DNA from: Undaria pinnatifida
Lineage: Eukaryota > Sar > Phaeophyceae > Laminariales > Alariaceae
Direction of reading: 5' to 3'
DNA length: 64,000 nucleotides
Assembly: GCA_012845835.1 (NCBI GenBank)
Contig: JABAKD010000023.1
Span: forward strand, 8,735,840 to 8,799,839
Under the pieces are notes generated by a model. The model was not told the DNA's origin. It did not search any database and saw only the letters and a list, made by a program, of their open reading frames with translations. Made by a program: the position numbers and the translations under genes. This document shows positions 13,131-24,651 of the stretch, one piece after another (the stretch's first letter is position 1; each line of letters opens with the position of its first letter).

Positions 13131-13980
13131 CCACGACCGAGTGCACACATTCACGCCAATCCATTAATCAAACCCCTCCAGCATGCGCAACGTACGCGTG
13201 GTACCAAGGGGGCAAGAGGCCGTCGAATGGCAAGCTTGCACGATCCAAGACCGCATAAGCAGGGGGACGTAAATGCGAACCGCGTAGTCGTTTTACAAGG
13301 AAACAGCTCGCCCCACAGCGCTGGGCTTGCCAGGCCTTGCAGGCGGCTGTGTCGGGTTACGGACTAGTAGGACGATGTCGTCGTCGGTTGCATGTAGTCG
13401 ACCCTTGCCCGCCATCTCATGCATGTCTGAGACGGATGGACGCTTTTGAGAGGGGTAGAATGCCAAACGTTGGGCGGCAGGACCGATGACCTGCCGATAG
13501 AGATGTAACGCATCATGGCGTGGCACGTCGGTTCAGCGTGATTCTCTCGCCGCCTACCATCGGCATGCGAATAGCGGGCGACGGAATCAGCGAACTGCAA
13601 TTCAGCAGCGTCGCCGAGGGCGTCCGACCATGTGTGTGCAGTCGGCCACCAGGAGAAAACTTGAGGCGTAAAAGAGAAGTTTCGATAGGCTCTGCGTGGT
13701 AGCGGTCGGACGGTAGAGGCACCGTGCCGACCGGCAAGTCGGCAAGGGAAGGGGTCGGGGCGGCAGGCGGAGCCGGTCGCGGCCGTGGGACTCGCGGCGG
13801 GGTTGCACCTCGTCTGTAGATGATGGCCGAGGGGCCCCGCCGGGTCCGAATCCACAATCGTCAGCGGGGGTGCATTACCCGTTGCTGTCGCTGTTCGGCG
13901 GCGCATCGTCAATGACGGAGGCGCTGGAGTGTCAAGCAAGGAAGAGACGGACACAGTCGAACCGATGGTCACGGCAGTAT

Positions 13981-14261
13981 CCGTGTCCTGTGTAGAACTC
14001 CTTGATTGAGGAGTGGGTTGCGCGATGGGCTTCGCTGCAGCCGGGCGTTTGCGGAGCCCGTGCCGCTCTCGTTGGGTATGGCAGAAACCGAAGTGAAAAC
14101 GGTATCAGCGGAAGGCAAAGTTGACCCGCGGCCGGTACAGCATTCGGTAGTGGCGACGGAGGCGGAAAAACGAGCGGCGAATCGCCCAGGGGCAGCAGAA
14201 AGGCCGTCAATTCTAATACGTGGCTCGTGTGTGCGAGAATCGTGAAATGTGCTAGAGGAGA
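13981..14261. other. No recognisable feature
   Basis: GC-rich unique-looking sequence with no supported gene. Confidence 0.4.
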
Positions 14262-14430
14262 GCGGGAGCCCACCGAAGGCAGCATGTTCTGTGCGGGGCA
14301 CGAGCCAACCCAAGACAGTGCTTTCGGCGAGGGGCACAACTCCACCCAAAGGCAGTGCGTTCGGTGCGGGGCGCGAGTCTACCCAAAGCAGTGGTTTCGG
14401 TGCGGGGCACGAGTCCACCCAAACCGACCC
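14262..14430. repeat. Minisatellite, 33-36-bp unit, about 5 copies
   Basis: Units contain GTGCGGGGCACGAG, CCACCCAAAG and CAGTGCTTTCGG with small changes. All frames through it stay open because the period is near a multiple of three, which explains the long frames reported on both strands. Confidence 0.85.
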
Positions 14431-15599
14431 CAGCGATCATCGAGGAGAGAGCGCGCAGCCCGCTGGCCCGTAAGAATCAGATACTGTTATCTCCAACGGA
14501 GTTGGGGTTTGTCAACCCCCCGGTTGAAGATTGTGAAACAACTGTGGTCGTACTCCGTAGCAGGCCCTGGCAAGCGGGCCAGGAAAATCGGCGACGCCGT
14601 TGGCGTAGCCTTTGCCTTACTTAAGTTTGCAATCGAACGCGGTGACAAACTCAAGCTAATGCTGGACTAGTGCATTGAGGGTCTCCACTTTGACAGTGCT
14701 CTACTGTGTCTTGCGACCGGAAGATATGCGGAACTATGTTCCTCACGGTAGAGGCGTGTAGGAGCCCAAAACAATGCTGCCGGTGCCCAAATCGAGAGGA
14801 GTTTAGGGGCTCTCCGAGTCAAGCGTTGCTCAACTGATGTACGCGATTTTCATAGTGAACGAAACGTCGTCCCGCGTCACAGTACCCCCGACCAAACAGG
14901 GGCCGTGATCCAACAACGCAAGGTCAGGACCTACGCCGGAAGCTATCCACAAGCCTTCACGGCTTATGGTTGGCCAACGTGCCCGAGAAATAGGTCAGAA
15001 ACGCCGACGAGGAAGGGTTGCGAGCGCTGGATGCTGTCAACGGCCCGGCTGCGGCGAGGACGAAATTTCTTGGTTCTTGCATTCGCAGTGCAGGTGGGGA
15101 ACCGACAAGGGGAGATCAGGTGCGCCGACCCGGTCTCGTTGTTGCGAATAGCTTCGCTAACGGAGGAAGTCACTGTCCGAAGAAAGTTTGTCCTCCCCTT
15201 TGGCATGGGTTAAGCTGCCCCTGGGACCATCCACCCGGAGGCCATTGCCCCACACTGGGTCCAGAAGACTGGAATCAGCCAGAAGCATGTTGTCAGAGCT
15301 TGAAAGGTTATTTTTTTATGGCTGGACTCTGCGTGATTTAGGCGTAGGTGCCATACAACAAGGTGTTTTGCTTCTCCCTGTCCGCAGCAATGGAGTCAAA
15401 GTTGCGCACGCCTCGACCAATGGGGTTGCATGTGCGTGGACTAGGCGGCGACATGATGAGCTTCACTGCTCGATGGTCTTGGAAACGCCTGGTCTTTTCG
15501 GCCATCATGTACTACTCCGAGCAAGAATATGGGACGTCACCCACGACAAACGACGAAGGCGACCATGGTGAAACATAAGATGGGGCTGCCAGAACAACA
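14431..15599. other. No recognisable gene
   Basis: Several open frames of about 100 codons on both strands show no domain and no splice logic. Confidence 0.4.
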
Positions 15600-16245
15600 C
15601 CACTTTGTCTGTGGAGTACTCGAGAGATGGACCAAAAGCCGTGTTAGAATGTGGGCCTGCAATGTCGCCGTCCGGGAACACCAGGACTCGAGAGCACGAC
15701 GCGAATCCGAACCCGCAGCTTCCCGCCTCGCGTCTTTCTCGCTCGTTTGGCGGAAAAACGCGAGAATCCGCTCTACCTGCGCCCAAAAATGTCAAAACCC
15801 GACCGTACCAACCCGTCGGTAGCCTCGTTGGACATTTATGTCTGCAACGTCCCCTTCTGGGAACACCAGTCCTTGGCGTTTCGGGCCCGTAATGTCTCCT
15901 TGCGAGAGCACCAGGCCTCGGAAGCAATATACAAGTCCGAAACCGCGGTTTCTCGCCTCGGGTTCTCCTCACTCGCTTGAGAAAGATCGGAAAAAGCCGC
16001 CATCACTGTACCCGAAAAGAGTCCGACACCGACGGTTCCAACCCCTCGGTAGCCTCGCTGGGCCTTTGGGTCTGCGGTGTCTCCCGCTGGGAACACCATT
16101 CCTCCGCGCGTTGGGCCTGTAGTGTTTTCCTCATGAACACTAGGCCTCGGGAGCACGACGCGAGTCCGAACTCATGGTTGCTCGCGTCGTGACCTCTTCG
16201 CTCCTTGGCGCATAATCGCAAGAGATCTGCTCTAACTGCGCCCGA
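15600..16245. repeat. Tandem repeat, unit about 227 bp, nearly three copies
   Basis: The block GGGCCTGCAATGTC / GGGCCCGTAATGTC / GGGCCTGTAGTGTT begins near 15652, 15880 and 16106. Each is followed by GAACACCAGGACTCG or a variant, a CGAGTCCGAAC block, a CTCGCCTCG block, and AACCCGTCGGTAGCCTCG. The copies have diverged substantially, so the array is old. Confidence 0.85.
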
Positions 16246-18200
16246 TGGGGCAGGGGCTCTGAGCTGTTTCTGCTTGACGAGAGGCGCAATTCTTCTATAA
16301 ATCTACGAGAATAGCGTCCAGCTGATCAGGCTGGAGACCGTGGCGTCACCACTGGCCCGTCGTGCAGTGTCGGATTCTCTTCCTGTGCCACTGGGGAAGC
16401 CGTAACCTGACGCCCGTAGGTTAGCGTGACAAAAGTCAAATCATGGCCCGTAGACCTTGCGAGCGTCCTCTGGAGCAGGGCTCGGCAGGTGCCAATATTG
16501 TTTATCCGCGACGAGGCTCTTTTCCGCTAGAAATCGTGGACAACGGAGACGAGGTACCTATTTATGTCGACTTCTCATTGATGGAAAAAAGACAGAGCGC
16601 CCGCTGCTATCGCGAGCAAAACACGGGATCGAGCCTTGAAAAAGATGTCGGTGTTTGAGGGTCGGCTGTCCCACACCACAAACCGTCCGCCACCGCCTGG
16701 TCAGGGATGGGGGAAGATGAACACGTTCGCCTAAAAAGGCGACGCGCCGTCACCGCAGCTTTATTGCTGCGCGACCCGTGCGGAGGGGAGAGCGCGCAAT
16801 ATGCAGGCCCCCGTGCCATGGTTGATGAAGGCAGCGTTTGGAGCGCATACCTCTGTTGCCGAGTTTATGACGCGGCTGAGGGGAGCCGCGAAGGAAGCGC
16901 GGTTCCTGTAGCCGAACTTAGATCATGACCGAAAGGAACGTCGCTGGACGCGTGCGTTATCGACGTCGAAAACAAATACCTGGCTGGGGGGAACCACGCT
17001 GTAAGCGCTAGTTCCCGCCGCCGGTACTACGCAGTGAGAATCATCCCCAGACGGCGTACGAGCTCGTGGGCTCTTGACAGAGGCAACCTGTGCTGCGTTA
17101 TTCGACAGGCTAGCGATCAGAACACGAGCATCTTCTGTAAGCAAAAGAGGGGTCACCGACAGTGTTATCGACGGTGCCGTACCGCCGTCGAGCTGTCGAT
17201 TGCCGGTACGGAATGCGCCAGGCTTGCGCGCGCGAATATTTCCTCCCGGGTTATGAGCGGCTCCAAAGCGCATTCAAGGAGCAAGAGCGAGGCAGAAGAG
17301 GCGGGCGAGCGCGGGATACCACCATGGTGATCCGACGTGTGTGTGGTATTGTTGTGACAGTTTACCTGGCCCTGATCCTGGTATTACCCTCGAGATTGAC
17401 CTGAAAGATGGCGACAACTTTTCTTGTGGTTGTTCGGTCGAGAAGATTTGTCGTCGCGGATGTAGCAGGCTATGCATGTTTTCCAACGTCGGTGTGCGTC
17501 ACCGTCGCCAAGCTTTGTCATGTTCAGGGTTGAAGCAGCAACTCGCAGTAATGAAAGGATGCTTACAATGCTTGAAGGAATGGTTATCTTCGTTTCAGTT
17601 GAGGCAAAGCCCCCGGTTTTCTCGGAGGGCATCAGCTCGAGATGAACGGAGGCCGCTCCAAAGAGGAGGGTCGTCTGTCTTAAACTAGGCATTAGCAGCG
17701 AAAACGTGTGCATAATGATACTCTTCTAGTGGCCAGCAGTTCGATGTGTGGTCGATCCAAGGGTCAGATGAATTATCGATGAGCATGACAGTTGGGTTAC
17801 AGCTCGATCCCGTCTGCCACGAAAGCGACTAGGACAGCACTCGGCCCTGGTGAGGCCCATGATCGGTGTGCCAGAGCCCCGCCGGGGCTTATGACCACGA
17901 TCCCGTCAAAGAAACAGGCAGAGAAAAAATATTTTGCCGTTGAGGACAGGTGTCATATCATGCGCTTAGTCACTAACAGCCCGCCATAGTATCCAACGAG
18001 GCGTACGGCCGCGGGTCCGTTGCCTTCGAACCAGCGTGCAACGCAATAATGAGAACCGGCAATTGTTCATTCGCCGACACACGAACCACCTCCAACACCA
18101 CGTTCGTCCCCGGAGACAGAAAACGCTCACTCCCCGTAGCGATCAACACAAGTACGCTAAACGCCCGACTTAAACCAGAAAAAGGCGTCCGTTGCACATT
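16246..18200. other. No recognisable gene
   Basis: A 116-codon minus-strand frame (16923-17273) and a 109-codon one (17384-17713) look protein-like in composition, but I recognise no motif. They could be decayed retrotransposon sequence. Confidence 0.4.
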
Positions 18201-19840
18201 CCAATAGTATGAAACTTAGTGTAGCCCTCTTCCGTGTCAACTCTTTCGAAGTGCGTCATCAGCAGACGCAGCACGAGGGTCAAAGCCTCAGGCCCAGATG
18301 CTCCTCCTGCCATAGCTCTTGGAACCTCTTGCCTACTACCACGACCACCTCGCTGTGGTCCGTGCTCGAGGACAAAACGAGGGGGAGGAGGTTGACGAGC
18401 CGTCTCACGCTGAACGTTCTCTCGCGCCGTTCCTCTGCCCTCCTTTGCCTCCGTTACAGCTGCGGCCTCTGCCCCGTTTGTTGGACCAAAGTTTCCCCCT
18501 GGCGGCGCCCTGAGTCACAGCAGCATCCGATGCACCTACCCCGCCTCCACCACCGCTGTCACCCTCGCGGCGGGGGGGGTCGCCACCCTCAATATTTTTG
18601 CCACCACCTCCTCGGTTGCCGTCCCCGTGGTCGAGACTGTCGCTTCGTCGCAGTTTCCCCCGGTTGCGTTCCTTTAACTCTTCCTCCGAGTTTCGGCCAG
18701 AAGACAGGGTCGGGGGCCTCGTCATGGGCCATCAGGAGGGTCTTGACGAGGGCAAGGGTCTGGACGTCTCGCGTCTGTCTTGCAAAGGAGCTGCAGTCCA
18801 TGTGAACCAAGGCTGCCTCCACTGAAAGGGTGTGCGCTTGCCGCGACGCCCGCCTCTCTGACGTGAAGAGGGCGGAGAACGCTTTCACGCCGCGGTCGCC
18901 AACGCTCGGGAGAACTCTATCCTCGGTGCAGACTCCATGCGCACGACGATGTCCTTGAAAACGGCGTCGACCCCGGGTCGTGGTCAATGGGATGCAGCAC
19001 CCTGCGGCGCCTCGCAGGCGAGAGGGGCGCGGTAGCTCCCGCCCCAGCCGACGCAGCTGGTTGGACAAAGGCTTATTGCGCTGTGTTTAATACCAGAGAC
19101 ACCTCCCGCGCAGCGGTCTTCACCTGCTCAATATCGTCGTCTAACCGACGTCGGCGTGCTTCACGCCGGAAAATAGTGTGGTCGCCGTCGTCGAGCGTGC
19201 GCTAGGCCGGCACCGCCGAATAAGCCAAGTGCAAGGGGCCGCCATGGGCGCCCCGGTCCCGGGAGCTCCAGGGTTGGCGCTACGCCGAGCGCGGAGAGCC
19301 TAGGTGGCGGCAGTGGTGTCCTGTCGAGCGCCGGGTGGGCAGCTGAGAACTCTCCCCCGGGGCTGGCGAAAGCTGGCGTCGAGACGCCCCCGAGTCCGAA
19401 GGAGGCTGGTCCGTCTCCTTCTCTGCCCGACCCGGCGAGTCGACCCTCTAGGTTGGTGGGTCCGGGTGGTGTTTTGGTGGCCCGTCTTTTGTCTCCTCAC
19501 CGGAACCCGCCTCCGGTGGTTCTACCTGCTTCGAGTCGCGGGATCTCGAGCGAGCTCTCTGTGTCTCGCGGGCATCAAGGTTAGGGCGCGTGGAAGACCC
19601 CAGCCTGCCCCGAGTAGCCCGCTTCCTCACTGGTAGACATGTTGTTGCTTGTTGCCTGTTTGTAGGGCAGCGGCAGGAGGGGGTGTGGTGGAAGTTGGCC
19701 GGATGGGAGCGACGCGTCAAGAAGCTAGGGGGGCAGATATGTCGTTGTGGTGTCCCTGCTGCAAGTAGCGGTAATCTGTGTGCCAGCAAGCAGAATATAT
19801 GGGCCTCGACTCCGTCCGTCATCAGTGATGGTAGCAGCCA
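18201..19840 (-). pseudogene. Possible decayed retrotransposon gag-like sequence
   Basis: Minus-strand frames carry acidic/basic helical stretches (for example near 19070-19200) and a glycine-rich, arginine-rich tail (18405-18725), interrupted by stops. This arrangement suits a gag region upstream of the Ty3 remains at 11-14 kb, but I see no nucleocapsid zinc knuckle. Treat it as a weak suggestion; it may be unrelated. Confidence 0.2.
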
Positions 19841-20045
19841 CGCCAACTAGCAACATAAAAGGAGGACAGCGATAAGAAGGGTACCGTCCAATGAAACCGT
19901 AACATAAAAGCAACGCCCAGTCTGACCGTAGGGTATGCGAGTAACGCCCGCACGAACCGCAGTAAAAGAGGCCAAAAATAGGCAGCACTGACCCCAATCG
20001 CATTGCAGGCGGTGCAACACAGTAAATTGTACGTCTACACCCATC

Positions 20046-20440
20046 GCACTAAAACACGCAGCATTTCACGCAGGTGCAGTGTAGAAGGTAGCACAGTAAA
20101 GGGTCGCCCAACACGCCGAAGCTCATCGCACCAGATCAGGCAGCATTTAACCCTGCTGCAGTGTAGAAGGTAGCACAGTAAAGGGTCGCCCAAGTCGCCG
20201 ACGCTCATCGCAACAAAATATTCAGCATTTAACCTGGGTGCCGTGTAGGGGGGTAGCACAGTAAAGGGTCGCCCAACACGCCGACGCTCACCGCACCAAA
20301 ACAGGCAGCATTTAACCTAGGTGCCGTGTAGAGAGGTAGCACAATAAAGGGCCGCCCAACACGCCGACGCTTATCGCACCAAAACAGGCAGCATTTAACC
20401 TAGGTGCAGTGTACGGGGGTGGCGCAGCAAGGGTCGCACA
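20046..20440. repeat. 83-bp tandem repeat, about five units
   Basis: Units start at about 20046, 20128, 20210, 20293 and 20376. Each has GCACCAAAACAGGCAGCATT or a variant, then GTGTAG, then GTAGCACAGTAAAGGGTCGC, then ACGCCGACGCTCATC. Confidence 0.9.
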
Positions 20441-20669
20441 GCAGTAGTGTAGCGGGGGATAGCACGGTAGAGGATCACGCAGCCAACCGTATATGAAGAA
20501 CGGGTTGCACCTGCCCCAACAGTAGTGTAAGGGGAGGGTAGCACAGCAGGGGATCGCGCCGCCAACCTTATATAAAACGGACAGCATCTGCCCCAACAGT
20601 AGTGTAAGGGGGGAAGCACAGTAGAGGGTTGTACATGTGCCAACCACAGGATAAGGTCAGTAAAATGCC

Positions 20670-21065
20670 CGATCAAAGTAGTTTCCCCACCGACCCCACT
20701 ACAGAGGGACGGTCGCGCCTACATTAGTGATGCTCGATGCATCACCGTTGCCGTGCCCATAGGTAGCGACAGTACCAACCGCACAAAGATGCGCAGTGAA
20801 ACCCTCGAACAAGGTAGTTTCCCCATCGACCGCACAATAGAGGGAGGGTGGCGCCTACAGTAGTGCTGCTCGCTGAATTATCGATGCTGTGTCTATAGGT
20901 ACCGACAATATCAACCGCACGAAGATGGGCAGTATAACTCCTGAACAAGGTAGTTTCCCCTCCGAGTGCACTATAGAGGGACGGTCGAGCCTACAGTAGT
21001 GCTGGTTGCTGCAAGATTGCTCCGGTGTCCACCTGTGACGCCAACACCAACCGCCTAAAAAAGGG
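20670..21065. repeat. 136-bp tandem repeat, about three units
   Basis: AAGTAGTTTCCCC or AAGGTAGTTTCCCC recurs near 20676, 20812 and 20948. Each is followed by an AGAGGGACGGTCG-type block, CCTACAGTAGTGCTG and ACCAACCGCAC. Confidence 0.85.
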
Positions 21066-21950
21066 TAGTATAACACCAAAAACCGCTGTAGAAAAAGTGT
21101 GTACGACCGCAGCCGGACAGAAAGGCTGTTTGCCCCCGAGCACCGCATGAAACGGGCTGATACCCACTTGCGCTATTAAGAGCTGTAAAGCGTAGTATCT
21201 CCGTGATTTGTAGCAAACGCTCTGTAACGGGCGGTAGCTGTCCGAACATGTGCAGATGAAAAGAATGCCAGCATAGACCTTAGCAGCATCGTGAAGGGCA
21301 GCATATGTACTAACAGCAGCAGAAAGTCAGCTTTTGTGCCAAGAGTATAATGCTCAGCGTCTCCGCCAACTGTAAATCGCATTGCAACGGACAGTATTCG
21401 TCGTGACAGCTGCAAAAAAAAAGTAGCATCGATCCTAGCAGCTTTGGGGAAGAGCAGCACATGTGCCGGCAGCGGTAGGAAGAGGGCCTAGCCCCTGGAG
21501 AGCTGGAAAAAAATCCGTACCTACACCGACCTCACTGTAAAAGGGCTGTATCGTCGACAGCAGTGCAGAGTGCCGCACTATCGAAGCTGTGCCCATACGG
21601 TTTGTGGTATTAGCCCCCGCGTACCCATAAATGGTGGAACATAGGGCATCGCACACGCCGTCATCCTGGCCCCAAAAAGCCAGCACAGAGTTATCAGCGT
21701 TCACTAAATTCAGGTTCTAGTCACGGAAGGGCCAAGACTAAATAAACTCTCGAACCGAACTTGCAAGGAGCACTCGCACATCAGCGGAGGGTGTCGGAGC
21801 TGCAGTGCTGTAACTGTGGAAGCTGGGGCAGTGAAGGTTCGAGCTATGTGGTGAACGGGCAGGAGCAAAGTAGGCAGCTCGGCCGCCGTACAGTGCCTTC
21901 TACAGCTGAGAATTCGGCGGTATAGGGCATGTATTGACAGCGAGCCTATT

Positions 21951-22214
21951 GTGTTATACTGCTGTAGTTGGTAGCGCTGCGGACATGATAGTGGTTGAAG
22001 CTACGTAGCTAAGTGGGACGCTGTTAATCACGAATAATCGGGGTGGGGTCCGAGTTGCGTCAAACTTGTGGCTGTTCTATTTTTTGGCAGAAAGGGACCA
22101 CAGTTTGTCCGACGTGTAAGCCCGATCGGCGTATGTATGTACTGAAACCCATACGATAACGCGTGTACCGGAAAAAATCATTAAACGAGGAAGCCACAAC
22201 AATCAGCGAGCACC
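21951..22214. other. No recognisable feature
   Basis: Short stretch between the satellite-like array and the next transposon. Confidence 0.4.
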
Positions 22215-22905
22215 TAGGGCCTTACCCAATAAGCTAGCATATCTTTTAGCTTATATTGGCTTTTTGAGCTTATGGAAAAGCTTATGTCCGACCGAGCATA
22301 GCCAACATGCCAAATAGCTTATGTGAGAGCATAACAAGGGAAATCGAGCATAAAAGGTGGTTATGCCCGCCCCCATTCAGGTGTAAATGTGCGTCCGGTT
22401 GTCTGGCACCACGGTGGAGACGCCAAATGGGTGGCCGCACGGTATTAATGCAATTTACGAGGCTTAATTACACCCATTGTCGGCTCTGTTTATCGCGATA
22501 TCGGACGGTTCTATATAAGAACACTTAAACAGGCACACACACGAGCGCCAGCGCCCACGCGAACACAAAAAAAGCGGAGAGCGCAAGGGACGCAGCCGAT
22601 CTTCCGATCTTCTTGCGATTTTGCAGCGATGGCAACCGCTCTTCTCAAGTGCAACAGGGGGCGGGGAAAGTAGCATTGCATCGTGCGGGGTGCGGGGTTA
22701 CTGGGTAGTCCGCTATGTTTGGCTAGCTCGCTAGCTCTTTTGTTGCTGTCGAGTTTCGAGTAGAGAGTTAGGCAAGTTTTCCAGTTAACATATGGTGGGC
22801 AGTTCATGGGCGGTGGTATGGAAAAGGCAGCAAGGCACTGTGCGACTGTGCGCACTGTGCTGTATACGGACACAACACGCAATAACACACAACAACAACA
22901 ACAAC

Positions 22906-22958
<53 letters not shown>

Positions 22959-23402
22959 CAGCAGTAGTAGCAGTAGTAGTAGTAGTAGTAGCAGTAGTAG
23001 CAGTAGTAGTAGTAGTATCATATTCGTAAATATTTACACTTTCGAAGTAAATGGTCTATAGGAGTAGTCTATATATAATACGAATCGTATATATTTTTCT
23101 TTTTCAGCACTGACACACCTGCACCTGTCATGTGGCTTGTAGCAAAAAATCAAATAGCCGAAGAACCCACGTTTCACGAACTTATCGACGACAAGCAAGG
23201 ATGCCCAACGAGTGTTACACGAGCCAACACGCTTTTATCGAACAAAAATCAAGCTAGAGATGGAACAAAGAGCGAGCATAAGTCGAGCTTATCCGTGTAA
23301 AACTGGTATAAATCGCGAGCTTATTTCCAGTTTTAAAGCCTATGCTCGCTAAAAAAAAAAGCTTTTATTCAGAAAAGAAAAAGCTTATTGGGTAAGGCCC
23401 TA
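22215..23402. mobile_element. hAT-like non-autonomous DNA transposon (about 1.19 kb)
   Basis: The two ends are perfect 21-bp inverted repeats beginning TAGGGCCTTACCCAATAAGC (22215-22235 and 23382-23402). Inside each end, AGCTTAT and GAGC(A/T)TA words recur many times in both orientations, as expected for subterminal transposase-binding sites. The flanking 8-mers (CGAGCACC and AACAACAC) do not match well, so a target duplication is not preserved. There is no transposase frame; the middle has a TAG microsatellite. Superfamily assignment is inference from the terminal sequence and subterminal repeats. Confidence 0.75.
22891..23017. repeat. (AAC)n then (TAG)n microsatellite
   Basis: About five AAC units, then about 36 TAG-type triplets with occasional CAG changes. 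It lies inside the hAT-like element and accounts for the poly-Leu and poly-Ser frames across it. Confidence 0.97.
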
Positions 23403-24097
23403 AACAACACTGCTGTTCCTTCCAAGGGAGAACCACAAAGAGGGAGCCCCGAAATGAGCGCCTAGACCACGGTGCCCGTTTCCATCGAAGGTTTGTCTGG
23501 CTCCATCAGCAAAGGTGTATGCAGGCCGATGGGCTCCCTAAGCAAGCAAGGTCACCGTCGCTGGTCCCTCGGTTGACTCCAGTATTATCGTTCGTGGCGC
23601 GTCGTGCATATGCCTCAGCCCCGAGACGCCAAAAAAGTTCAGGTCGACGGGCGATCTTGGGGCTTGTGCCGACAGCTCGAGGAGATGTGCAGTGCAACAT
23701 GCTGGCTGAGCGTGGAGCGAACAAGTCTGACGGCTGAGGGCTCAGGCAGTTCCGCCGTAGAGTGGCCCATGTGACCAACTAGCGGGGAACTGATGCGACC
23801 AAGAGCCCAAACGAGGAGTGTGCTCCGAAGAGCAGTGTTGTCCGCACGAAGTTGGAAGGTGTCGTCCATGTGGTACGTGCCCGGCGACCAAAAGGAGGCC
23901 CCCCTTCGCCATCTCACTGCTGTTGCGGTCGCCGTTGGAGAAGGAATGGCGCTCCCTCCACTAAGAAGCCACCCGTGAAGGAGCAGTGGTGGTGGGCTGG
24001 ATAGAAAGCAGAAGTGAAATCGCTACGAAAAAAACCAATTTGGCAGATTAGAAGAACGCTGCTACAATGGCAAGTAAAGCTTGAGACGACGCTATAG
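23403..24097. other. No recognisable gene
   Basis: A 92-codon minus-strand frame at 23639-23917 is the longest. No motif recognised. Confidence 0.4.
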
Positions 24098-24367
24098 TGT
24101 AAGGGTATTGGGCGGAGGCACAGAGTGTCCCCTGCAGGTCTGCCAATCGAGCAGGTCCTCGGAGAGTACTCACGTTCTTAGCCTGCGTAGAGACGTAGCG
24201 TTATTCGATTACACCAGAGCTCCGGATGGCTTCTGGGATCGGAGGCACGTGCCTCCGATCTATTTCCTGACTATCCCGAATATTTAATGCCAACCTTATC
24301 ATCCGAATCCCATCCAATTTTTTTTTTAATTCAGATAGTTACAGTCTTTCGAGGCCGTATCTTAACA
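24098..24367 (-). repeat. LTR-like repeat with a central palindrome (270 bp)
   Basis: It starts TGTAAGGGTATT and ends TATCTTAACA, so it has TG...CA borders on either strand. It matches 30641-30896 and in part 10891-11047. A perfect 24-bp palindrome centred on CACGTG lies at 24237-24260. On the minus strand AATCGAATAA-type words could serve for polyadenylation. I cannot find the partner LTR or a polypurine tract, so it may be a solo LTR. Confidence 0.6.
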
Positions 24368-24651
24368 ATATTCAAATAAAGTATAAAACTCAAATATCTA
24401 ATGTCAATTTCAAAACAATATTGCGTCTTGTACCGCCGTGGTCGTTTCATTGGGCATTTTACCGTACATAGAATGGTTGGATACATTTGGTCAGAGAGTT
24501 CAATTGTCAACATTTCTTTTTTTGTGAGCTCTTGAGATCTTGAGATACGTACAGGGAGGTCCATGGCCGATGGCACGGCACTTCCCCGTTCGATAACGAA
24601 CGAATAATACCATTGTGGACAGACCCACTCAGAGCCTACGAGGGGAAGTTC
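24368..24651. other. Short stretch between LTR and pol remnant
   Basis: No integrase or chromodomain sequence lies here, so if this LTR belongs to the pol remnant at 24652-26425 the intervening integrase region has been lost. Confidence 0.4.

Larger units (their letters stand above)
11048..13980 (-). pseudogene. Decayed Ty3-type retrotransposon, 3' half (integrase and C-terminal domains)
   Basis: Read on the minus strand from high to low coordinates, integrase sequence (about 13130-12400) is followed by a chromodomain-like and then a Tudor-like segment (about 12160-11400), and then noncoding 3' sequence shared with 31480-31790. In the integrase the catalytic triad can be followed: Asp in GVDYF near 13060, Asp in TILSD near 12836, Glu in the YHPNCNGDFER block near 12729. 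Several frameshifts and stops split it, so it cannot make a working protein. No clear reverse transcriptase remains between 13130 and 13980. A polyprotein of this type normally integrates the element's cDNA; here it is a relic. Confidence 0.8.
19841..21950. repeat. Degenerate satellite-like array with several repeat periods
   Basis: Short words (GCAGCAT, AGTAGTG, GTAGCACAGTA, ACCAACCGCAC, AAGGTAGTTTCCCC) recur throughout about 2.1 kb in shifting order. Two parts are regular: 20046-20440 (83-bp unit) and 20670-21065 (136-bp unit). Between and after them the same words persist without clear periodicity. No gene is visible. Confidence 0.75.

Noticed and set aside
18209..18805. 198-codon plus-strand frame
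   Set aside because: It overlaps minus-strand frames of similar length with more protein-like glycine/arginine composition; GC-rich sequence keeps all frames open.
20046..21065. CRISPR-like array
   Set aside because: Whole units repeat without unique spacers of constant length, and the sequence is eukaryotic.
22785..23061. Poly-Ser and poly-Leu frames near 22.9 kb
   Set aside because: They are translations of the TAG microsatellite inside the hAT-like element.
22207..23410. An 8-bp target duplication for the second hAT-like element
   Set aside because: The flanking octamers match at only about four positions.
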